Origin: Willaertia magna
Lineage: Eukaryota > Heterolobosea > Eutetramitea > Acrasida > Naegleriidae
Length of the DNA stretch: 17,738 nucleotides
Reading direction: 5' to 3'
NCBI GenBank assembly: GCA_902984215.1
Contig: CADWAF010001133.1
Span: forward strand, 1 to 17,738
Part shown: positions 10,914 to 17,738 of the stretch, piece by piece
Layout of the letters: each line of letters starts with the position of its first letter
How positions within the stretch are numbered: the stretch's first letter is position 1
Position numbers and translations under genes: made by a program
The notes under the pieces: model-generated
Databases searched by the model: none
The model's input: the letters and a program-made list of their open reading frames with translations, nothing else
What the model was told of the DNA's origin: nothing

Positions 10914-11315
10914 TCAATAGTTAAAAAGTAGAGATTATAATAATTTAGTATAACTATATAATAATTGCTTTGAAATAACTAAAATTACCAACAAAACGTC
11001 CCTACAGTCATCAAATAAAGCAAAGTCATTGATTTTAAGAGCAAAATAATAATCACATAAGGTAAAAATAAATAATTTGAAAAATAATCTTAAATTTTTA
11101 TAATATATCTTAGTTTCAAGGATAGTATTTTTTTATAAATTTTGAAAACTGAAAGTCACAATTATAATAAGTTAGTACTAAAATATTAAAAATTTGAACA
11201 AAATTATAGAAAATTTATTTTTCTTTTTTAAATTTTTCTTAATCAAGAAAAATAATCTTAATTAATCTTAAAATATATAGCTATACAAAAATCTCTAAAT
11301 ACAAAGACAAACCAT
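10914..11315 (-). CDS. Unrecognised 133-residue protein, complete ATG-to-TGA frame with UAR as Gln
   Basis: Checked codon by codon on the minus strand from ATG (11315-11313) to TGA (10916-10914): 134 codons including the stop, with seven UAR and two CAA codons. The second half is the most protein-like part of the block (LCDYYFALKINDFALFDDCR, then DVLLVILVISKQLLYSY), with normal Asp, Cys, Val and Leu content and a hydrophobic segment near its end. Under the standard code the first 100 codons are broken by six stops. A GTGACTTTCAG inside the frame could be a splice acceptor, in which case the true exon starts near 11150 and the upstream part is intron. The function is unknown. Coherent coding resumes after the TGA, so the gene may be broken or the TGA may mark an exon edge. 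Confidence 0.55.
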
Positions 11316-11405
11316 TTTAAAAATATGCTATAAACTATTAATTATACAAAGTTTATCTTTTTAATGCTTAAATGGTTAATACTCAGAAATAACTAATAAT
11401 ATTTA
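11316..11405. other. Short AT-rich spacer
   Basis: Lies between the start of the minus-strand gene and the palindrome array. No promoter motif is recognisable. Confidence 0.4.
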
Positions 11406-11410
11406 AAAGC

Positions 11411-11592
11411 AGTATAAATTTATACAAATTTAATTTAAAAAAAAAATATAAATTTATACAAATTAATTTAATAAAAACAATATAAATTTATACTGTTTAA
11501 TTGAAAAAAAAAGTATAAATTTATACAAATTTTATAGGCTAAAAAGAATATAAATTTATATTTTTTTCAATTAAACTGTATAATTTTATATA
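11411..11592. repeat. Regular array of five TATAAATTTATA palindromes, 34-nt period
   Basis: Perfect cores begin at 11413, 11447, 11481, 11514 and 11549, spaced 34, 34, 33 and 35 nt, with a degenerate sixth copy near 11580. Units share (G/A)TATAAATTTATAC followed by an AT-rich spacer with an A run. The first three units are also alike in the spacer (CAAATTTAATTTAAAA, CAAATTAATTTAATAA), as expected from tandem duplication. The first unit lies about 95 bp upstream of the minus-strand gene at 10914-11315. Confidence 0.8.
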
Positions 11593-12100
11593 GAAAACAA
11601 GTATAAAAGAATAACTGATTATTAACTTATTTATTTTTGTCATAAATGTAGTTTAATAATTTAATGTGAAATTTCTTTTTATAATGAACTAACTTAAAAA
11701 TAGATATTGAAAAAACTTAATTATTAAAATATTTATTAACAATATGGTTAATATTTTTTAAATTAATTAATAAAACTAAACATTGAACTTACTTATTCTA
11801 AATATTCAATTTAAATATAATAAAATTCTCAATAAATTTATTAACATCCTTTAAATCTAAAATCATTAAAATAATATTAATATTAAACTAAATACTTACA
11901 TTTTGCTGGATATTTGTTTTATTAGAAAAAATAAATTTTAAAAATGGTTAAAATTTTAGAAAAACTGATTTCTTTTAAATAAAGAGCATAAATAGACTGA
12001 ATTTCATTAATTAAAATGAAGTTCATTTTTTAATAGTTAAAATTTTTAAAAAATTTTTTTAATTTAAAAAAAATAAGACAACTTTATCATTTTTTATTTT
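11593..12100. other. AT-rich stretch without a supported gene
   Basis: A short frame from ATG 11944 (MVKILEKLISFK, then UAR codons and a TGA) is too short to call. Nothing else is recognisable. Confidence 0.4.
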
Positions 12101-12105
12101 CTACC

Positions 12106-12212
12106 ATTCCACAACAACATCATCAACAATACAACAACAACAATACCATCATCATCATCATCATCATAACAACAACAATATTATAACCAAAACAACAAAT
12201 CAACAACCAGCA
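12106..12212 (+). repeat. CAA/CAT/AAC trinucleotide low-complexity tract
   Basis: A C-rich island in the AT-rich block, made of CAA, CAT and AAC triplets including a (CAT)7-like run near 12147-12167. On the plus strand the three frames give Gln/His/Asn-, Ser/Gln/Asn- or Ile/Thr-rich peptides. The frame containing the poly-His run stays open, with one UAA, from about 12070 to 12510 and ends in a Leu/Ile/Phe-rich segment. It could be a low-complexity exon, but no start or splice site decides it. A plain microsatellite is equally possible. Confidence 0.5.
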
Positions 12213-12485
12213 ACCCACTTAAAATTAGACTTTCTTTCCTTATTTAAAAAAACAAATAGCAATTTAAAAAAAATAAAAACTTCAAAAATTTTATTTTTCA
12301 ACAAATTAACAAATATTGTAAATACTTCATAACAAAAAAAAGCCACTTTATTAATTTTTCTAACTAACATTCATGAACCACTTTTACTATTTATTTTTAA
12401 CAATCTTGTTAGATCTATTGTATTTATTTTACTTTCAAAAAGAAGTTATATTGAGGTAAAGTATAAAGAAGTAAAGATAAATTTA

Positions 12486-12748
12486 TATAAATTTATACTT
12501 CTTTTAACCTTTTTTTAAAACAATTATTGTAAAACTAACATTTTATTGTTTTCATTTTTTTTTATTAATCTGTATAAATTTATATTTGTTTTATATTTTT
12601 CTTTTTACTAAAAACTATATAAATTTATACTCTTTTTTCTTTTCTTTTTTATTTAAACTATATAAATTTATACTTTTCTTCTTAATTTTTTTCATTTACA
12701 CTGTATAAATTTATATTTTATTTTTAAAATAAATTATATAAATTTATA
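12486..12748. repeat. Six TATAAATTTATA palindromes; the last five in an array of about 43-nt spacing
   Basis: Perfect cores start at 12486, 12573, 12618, 12661, 12704 and 12737. The last five are spaced 45, 43, 43 and 33 nt and separated by T-rich spacers (TTTTTTCTTTTCTTTTT type). The array lies roughly 230-500 bp upstream of the multi-exon gene starting near 12982. A further isolated copy is at 12930. Confidence 0.75.
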
Positions 12749-12981
12749 CTCTTTTTTAAAGGATAATTATGAAAATAAAAGTAACTTTTTTTAGTTTTTG
12801 TGTGTAGAAGAAGAAAAAAAAATTGTTCTTCTATATAATATCTAAAAACAAACAGAATAATCAAAAAAATTTACTGGACTTAAATAAATAGTTAATTTTT
12901 GTTAAATGAATTAATTTAATTTAAATTTATATAAATTTATATTTGTTTTAACAAAAATTAATTTAATTTATTTTATTTAAG

Positions 12982-15900
12982 ATGTAATTCAAATATTTAA
13001 TAATATTGAATAGTATATTTCATACAAAAGTAATCTTTTATACTTTATTTGTAATCAAATTAAAATTACTGTTTTCTTAAATTATTTTTTTTTGAGCTGT
13101 TTTAAGTTAGACAAATTTAACAAAGACAAAACAAAGATTTTGGTTGTGTTTAAAAGTAAATTTTTTACACTTTTTTGTATTTTTAATAATTAATATTTTT
13201 AAGTAGAAACTATTTTAGAATTTGTAAATACAAAATATAGTAAAAATCATATTTCAGAAAAAAATTTTTGTTTAATTACTTTAAATGATATTTTCAATTA
13301 GACAATGTTATCTTTAATTAGTATTTCTTATAAATTTAGTGTTACTAAACAAAATAAATCTTAAACTGATCCTCTTTTGATAAAAAAAGAGGTTATATTA
13401 TTTATTTAAGAAATAAAAGACCTTAAAAGTTTAAATAATATTATACTTAAAAAATCTATTTGCAAAACAAAGCTTTTTCTAAGTAAGTATTTAATTTATT
13501 TTTAATTTACAATTTTTAAAGAAACTACTAAGTAGAAAACTTTTATTCTGCAATTTTCAACTAATATAATAACTGTTACTAAGCTTGTTGTAAATGTTCT
13601 TCAAAATTTTTCTAAAAAAAATAAACAAACCTCTAAAAAAAGCTAATATAACTGTAGATAAAGTTATTGTTGACAGAATGTAGGAAATTATTAATAGGTA
13701 TGGTTTTAATAAAGTTAAGATTTCAGTTTATTTAATAGAAGTTCTTAAAGAGAATAAAGGTATAAAAAATATTCACTAAGACTATATAAAAAAAATTTAC
13801 AACATTTATATTAATGATCAAAAAACTTTAGATGATATGTTTGATATAGTTTTAATAAAAGAAAAAAATAGTAAGTTTGTATAAAATTAGTTTTTTATAT
13901 TTTTTAAAAAAATTAAATAAGATATTTAAAAAGTATTATAAACTTAAAAATAAGCACAATAATAATCTTAAACTTGATATTTTGGAAAAACTTTATAATA
14001 TAATATTCTCCGAAAAGATTATCATTTAAGTTCATTATGATACTTATATTACTATAATTAAGACAACTCTTTAGAACTATTTTTCTGACTAAAAAGAAAA
14101 AAATTTAAAACAATTAATAAATGAATTCACTTATACGTAAGTAGTTTATTATTTTTTGTTTTATTATTTAATTATAATACATTGTTTATGATATTTCATA
14201 AGAAGATTTTTTAATTTAGTATGTTTCTATAATAATAGTTTTAAGGCTAAAGGTTTTGATTTAATTGAATAGTTAATAATAGCGTGTAAAACAATTTTAT
14301 TATTAATTAAGATAAACAACTACACTTAAGTTTCAGAAAATACAAAAGAAAGTAAGTTTTTTTTAAATTAAATTGTATAAATTTATACTTTTTTTTATTT
14401 TTTAGATAAGAAAATTGTTAAGATTTTTTATAATAAAAAAAAGATTTAAAAACTAAATTATAGATAAAATATAGAATAAATATTGAAAAAGCTATATATT
14501 TTTCAAATATTGTTTAGTTTTTTAATCATTACTGGAATATTACTATAAAACTCTATACTTTTGATCTAAAAACTAGTATAGTAATTTATAATTCTTTTTT
14601 TAAGTTTCTTCAGGATAATATTGAATCAAAGTTTGTAAAGTCTAATATTTATATTGTTTTAACGAAATACTTAATAAACAGTAAGTTTTTTTTAAACAAA
14701 GGAGTATAATATAAATTTATATTCTTTTTTTTCTTTTTTAATTTAATTAATTTGTATAAATTTATACTTTTTTTAACATTTAAAACATAGTATTTTTAAA
14801 AATTACTATTTTAAAATTCTTTTTTTTCTTTTTTAATTTAATTAATTTGTATAATTTTTAAAACTGATATAGCTTTAAGTCATAAGTTAATTAAAAAAGA
14901 AGATGTTACTAAATTTGTTCTAAAATTTTATAATAAATTAATAAATAAATTTTATGATATTCAAATAAAATTTGATTTAAGAAGCAGTTTGGAAATTAGT
15001 TATGTAAAAGACTTTATTAATGAAGTGTATGGTATTTAAAAAGAATTTGTAAATTCAAGTTTTACAACTAGTTTAAATAAAAAAACTTGTAATTAATATT
15101 ACTAAAATATTTGTTCTATTTAAAATATTTTCTCTTAAAGTATTTCCCAATATAGGTGTTTCTTTAATTAAGGGTTTACAAAATAATAAATTTATGATAT
15201 ATTTGGTGGCAAAGATAAATGTAATCAATAAGTTCTTGATATAATTATTTATAATTTGTTTTACAGAATTTTCAATAAAGATTATAATGTAAAGTTGTTA
15301 CTTAATAATTTACAGCTATTAATTGACAACTTATATAATACTTTTAATAATTCTAGTGCTACATAAGTTTTTTTTTATAAAGATTACAATAAGTATCATT
15401 TTCTTAATGTTTTGAAAGAAAGAGCAGAAAAAGATAAAAAAAAATGTTTTATTTTTTATTTTTAGGTTTAATGTAAAATTTATTTAAAAAACTATCACTA
15501 AATTACCTATCATAAGTTAAAGAATATGATTATTATTTTTCTTTTAGTTTATTAAAAATTCATATTTAATTATTAATATCAACAATAATCAAAAACTTTT
15601 TCTATTAATTGCCTACTTATTCTACATATTTTTAACTCCTGATGATTTAATTTTTGATTTATATTTTAGCACAAATATTACTTTTTTAGCTGCTTTAATA
15701 ATTAGTAAAAATTATATTGGTTTCAAAATTAATGATTATTAATATAAAATAATAGATAACAGATTGAAGACAGTTGTGATTAATATTGAAAATGAAAATG
15801 TAAATATTTTTTAAGCTTTATATCTATAATTTCTTTCAACATTTACTATTCCTGCTGAGCTTGATGATAAGAAGAAAAAATCTAAAATTTATAAAAAAGA

Positions 15901-16160
15901 AAACTATTACAATAAAAAAACTATTAAAGATCAAAGTAAAAAAGATAAAAAAAACTGTTAAAATAGCTCTAAAGCAAAAAAGTAAAATAATCTATTTTTT
16001 AGAAATACATAAATTAAAAAGTTTCAAAAAATTTTAAACAAAAAGAAGAAGAAGAAAAAGAAGAAAGAGTGTTAGAAATTGTTGATTAAAAATTTAAAAA
16101 AAGAACTACAACTATAAAATCGAAAAAAAAGAAGGATTCAGTAGAAGAAAATAAATAATT
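12982..16160 (+). CDS. Large multi-exon gene of unknown function, UAA/UAG read as Gln; several frame breaks
   Basis: Probable start ATG 12982. Exons (introns): to 13155 (13156-13203), 13204-13482 (13483-13521), 13522-13870 (13871-13921), 13922-14136 (14137-14202), 14203-14351 (14352-14405), 14406-14680 (14681-14872), 14873 to about 16160. Introns have GTAAGT or GTAAAT...AG ends; all but 13871-13921 keep codon phase. The product is about 950 residues, mostly helical by composition (VIVDRMQEIINRYGFNKVK, TLSHKLIKKEDVTKFVLKFY, IYDIFGGKDKCNQQVLDII) with a Lys/Glu-rich tail. About two thirds of counted Gln positions are UAR. In-frame TGA is absent from the coherent stretches. Frame breaks fall at homopolymers: T9 13085-13093, A8 13614-13621, A7 13862-13868, A8 14435-14442, and again near 15550 and 16030. 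The tail frame reaches ...EENK then TAA (16156-16158). I do not recognise the family; HEAT/ARM-like repeats are conceivable but unproven. Confidence 0.6.
14352..14405 (+). other. Intron carrying a TATAAATTTATA palindrome
   Basis: A 54-nt intron with GTAAGT donor and TTTTTTAG acceptor. Splicing keeps codon phase (A|AT, Asn). The palindrome GTATAAATTTATAC at 14375-14388 sits in its middle. Confidence 0.65.
14681..14872 (+). other. 192-nt intron with two palindromes and a perfect 38-nt direct repeat
   Basis: GTAAGT donor and GATATAG acceptor keep codon phase (A|CT, Thr) and join ...VLTKYLIN to TLSHKLIKKED. Palindrome cores lie at 14710 and 14755. A perfect 38-nt direct repeat (ATTC, T8, C, then TTTTTTAATTTAATTAATTT and GTATA) occupies 14721-14758 and 14817-14854. 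This intron is two to five times longer than the others in the gene. Confidence 0.65.
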
Positions 16161-16186
16161 ATTTGTATTTATCAATTAATAAACTA

Positions 16187-16287
16187 AAATTTCTTTTAAA
16201 ATTTTTTTTTATTAAAAAAACAATATAAATTTATATTGTTTTTGCTAATTTTTTATTTTTTAATAAAAAAAATTTTAAAAGAAATTT
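16187..16287. repeat. Long inverted repeat enclosing a 28-bp perfect palindrome
   Basis: The left arm 16187-16219 and right arm 16256-16287 are reverse complements over about 32 bp with a single one-T length difference. The loop contains a perfect palindrome with 14-bp arms (16216-16243, centre TATAAATTTATA). It begins about 30 bp after the apparent end of the large plus-strand gene, where a transcript hairpin could help 3'-end formation. That role is inference. Confidence 0.75.
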
Positions 16288-16313
16288 TATATTTAAAATA
16301 TTAGCAAAAATAA

Positions 16314-16411
16314 TATAAATTTATACTACTTTTATTGTTTTTGTTGACTTTAAAGAGTATAAATTTATATTTTTTTTTATTTTAAAATTACAAAAATTAT
16401 ATAAATTTATA
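16314..16411. repeat. Three TATAAATTTATA palindromes, 42-44 nt apart
   Basis: Cores at 16314, 16358 and 16400. The same quasi-regular spacing as the 12573-12748 group. Confidence 0.7.
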
Positions 16412-16930
16412 CTTTTTAAACTAAAATTTTTTTATACTCTTTACAAAAAACTATGATTAAAACAATAATTAATTTTTATAATTAAATTAAACACGTCTAA
16501 AACAGCGTTTTAAAAAAAAGAAATTTTTGAAAAAAAGTTATTTTAAGATTGTTCTAAAAAATATTTTATTAAGCTTTTTTTGTTCTATTTTTATATGAAT
16601 AATTGGAAAACTATATATGATTTTAAGTATAATTACTATAAAACTGTTAAATAAATTTATATTGAATTAAAAGAATATAAATTTATATTCTTTTATTTTA
16701 TTTTTAAAATTATAAAAAACAGTATAAATTTATATTATTTTTTAATATTTTTTTATACTTTTTACAATATTTTGTGGTTTAAATAATAATTAATATTTAT
16801 AATTTATTTAAACATGTCTAAAGTTGTGTTTTAAAAAAAAAGAAATTTTTAAAAAAAAGTTATTTTAAGATTGTTTTAAAAGATATTTTATTAAAGATTT
16901 TTTTATTTTGTTTTTACATAAAAATAAAAG
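16358..16930. repeat. Two diverged direct copies of an approximately 320-bp unit
   Basis: Sequence at about 16428-16600 recurs at about 16750-16920. Examples are AAACACGTCTAAAACAGCG versus AAACATGTCTAAAGTTGTG, then TTTTAAAAAAAA(A)GAAATTTTT and AAGTTATTTTAAGATTGTT. Each copy is preceded by TATAAATTTATA palindromes (16358 and 16400; 16676 and 16723), so the palindromes appear to be part of the duplicated unit. The palindrome at 16668-16695 is perfect over 14-bp arms. Confidence 0.7.
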
Positions 16931-17293
16931 AAAAATTAATTTTTTTTTAATTATAAATAATTATAACAATTTTATAATAAAATTAAAAAAAATATTTTTT
17001 ATCTAATTTATTTAAAATGAAAATTGAAATTATATAAATTTAAAATGTTTTAGAAAAAAAGAATAAGATAAAATATAATAATTTTTTTATACTTAAAAAT
17101 AAAATTATAAATCAAAGAATATAAATGTTATGAAAAATGTAAATTAGGTTTTTGTTTTGTTAAATTAAAATTTTATTATTTTAATAAACAATAGACTCAT
17201 ATTAATTAATATAATTATGTTTCTTCAGATATTATATTATAAATAATATTATTAAATTCTGATAGATATAAAGAATTATTAAATTATTATAAC
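16931..17293. other. AT-rich spacer without a supported gene
   Basis: Nothing recognisable beyond homopolymer-rich AT sequence. No palindrome cores lie to the right of 16734. Confidence 0.4.
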
Positions 17294-17590
17294 TCAACAT
17301 ATTAAAAAAACAAAAAAAATTATTTATTTAAAAAATTAAAAAACTCTTATAAATTAATACTTTATCTAGATTTAACATTTATATAAAATAGACAACAATT
17401 TATAAAATACATCATTTTCACATTTTGTATCTTTAAATAATCTAAACATAGAACACTTTGTAAATTTAATTTCAAAAATAAAATATTTACAAAAAAAACA
17501 AAAGAACAAAATATAAGACCTTGAAACCTCTTTTACTAAAAATTTATCTAAAACTTGCTTGAACAAAAAATTTTCAAATTAAAGTTAACC
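17294..17590 (-). CDS. 5'-truncated coding stretch of unknown function ending at the 5S junction
   Basis: On the minus strand a frame is open from the edge of the 5S terminator (about 17590) to TGA at 17296-17294, with UAR read as Gln. Its best part is FKQVLDKFLVKEVSRSYILF and KCSMFRLFKDTKCENDVFYK, with normal Asp, Glu, Val, Cys and Ser content. Under the standard code it is a 64-residue frame (17566-17372) starting at TTG, not ATG, and ending at TAA. There is no ATG upstream before the 5S gene, so the reading frame looks cut off at its 5' end. The family is not recognised. It may be a fragment left at a junction, or an internal exon. Confidence 0.4.
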
Positions 17591-17594
17591 AAAA
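17591..17594 (-). terminator. Pol III-type T-run at the 3' end of the second 5S gene
   Basis: Minus-strand TTTT directly follows the 5S 3' end ...GCTGTAGAT, as at the first copy. Confidence 0.65.
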
Positions 17595-17712
17595 ATCTAC
17601 AGCACTACAGGTTCCCGAGAAGTCTCCCATCTCAGTACTAATGTAGCCCTACTGTGCTTAACTTCTCAAATCGGACGGGATGAGGTGCTTTCACAGTGGT
17701 ATGGCCGTAGAT
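17595..17712 (-). rRNA. rrn5S: 5S rRNA, intact-looking
   Basis: 118 nt on the minus strand, the normal eukaryotic 5S length. The 5' end ATCTACGGCCATACCAC pairs with 3' GTGCTGTAGAT (helix I). The conserved CATCCCGTCCGAT, GAGAAGTTAAGC and TTAGTACTGAGATGGGAGAC blocks are present, and helix II pairs well (CCACTGTG with CACAGTAGG, one bulge). Internal box A and box C regions are complete. It shares more than 90 percent identity with the copy at 4913-5022 apart from that copy's 8-nt deletion. Only 26 nt of upstream flank are in the window. Confidence 0.93.
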
Positions 17713-17738
17713 ACCAACTCTTTGTTTCCGATGTTTTT

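Noticed and set aside
11411..11592. CRISPR array
   Set aside because: The periodic repeats are short AT palindromes, the spacers are similar to each other, and the context is eukaryotic with introns and 5S genes.
5358..17590. Explaining in-frame UAA/UAG by RIP-like or general C-to-T decay of CAA/CAG codons
   Set aside because: If about two thirds of Gln CAR had mutated, His, Thr, Pro, Asp, Glu and Gly codons should be equally ruined. The frames still show normal Asp, Glu, His, Thr, Ser and Val content, and CA dinucleotides and some CpG remain. Decay may add changes, as in the transposase relic, but does not explain the pattern alone.
5023..17590. A suppressor tRNA gene inside the AT-rich block
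   Set aside because: I looked for GGTTCRA-type B-box sequence and cloverleaf ends and found none. TGTTCAAATGG at about 10432 lacks a matching A box or acceptor stem.
5358..17590. Mitochondrial or plastid insertion
   Set aside because: No organellar genes were recognised, introns are of the spliceosomal GTAAGT type, and UGA is not used as a sense codon in the coherent frames.
1..17738. The whole contig using one UAR=Gln code
   Set aside because: The DH-PH gene uses only CAR at about 90 Gln positions and ends at TAA, with non-coding sequence directly after it.

Overview
This is eukaryotic nuclear DNA: spliceosomal GTAAGT...AG introns, 5S rRNA genes with Pol III-type T-run ends, and long low-complexity proteins. 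It is very AT-rich. The left part (1 to about 5.0 kb) holds one intact, standard-code gene for a Rho-family GEF (DH-PH) with an Asn/Gln-rich coiled-coil tail. That protein style suggests an AT-rich amoeboid protist (Amoebozoa or Heterolobosea-like). An AT-rich early-diverging fungus is not excluded, and I cannot name a species.

Layout. 1-4202: DH-PH RhoGEF gene, five exons, plus strand. 4203-4912: intergenic DNA with a broken coding relic. 4913-5022: a damaged 5S rRNA gene, minus strand. About 5.36-17.59 kb: an extremely AT-rich block. 17595-17712: an intact-looking 5S rRNA gene, minus strand.

The AT-rich block looks empty under the standard code but is not. With UAA and UAG read as glutamine (ciliate-type code, UGA as stop), coherent coding stretches appear on both strands: 5358-5741 (+), a transposase-like relic at about 7890-9290 (-), 10400-11315 (-), a roughly 3-kb multi-exon gene at 12982-16160 (+) with mostly phase-matched introns, and 17294-17590 (-). 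In three stretches I counted, UAR makes up about two thirds or more of Gln positions. The RhoGEF gene has about 90 Gln codons, all CAR, and ends in TAA. The two parts therefore do not follow the same code. The block is either inserted or transferred DNA from a UAR=Gln organism, or an assembly join; both ends lie at or near 5S genes.

The block also carries a family of 25 copies of a palindrome with core TATAAATTTATA, all between 9.8 and 16.75 kb. Some form regular arrays (34-nt and about 43-nt spacing) and some sit inside introns. Outer arm bases differ between copies yet stay complementary. Several reading frames break at A or T homopolymers, so the block is either decayed or poorly polished. 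I cannot assign a function to any UAR-coded gene except, tentatively, the DDE-type transposase relic.
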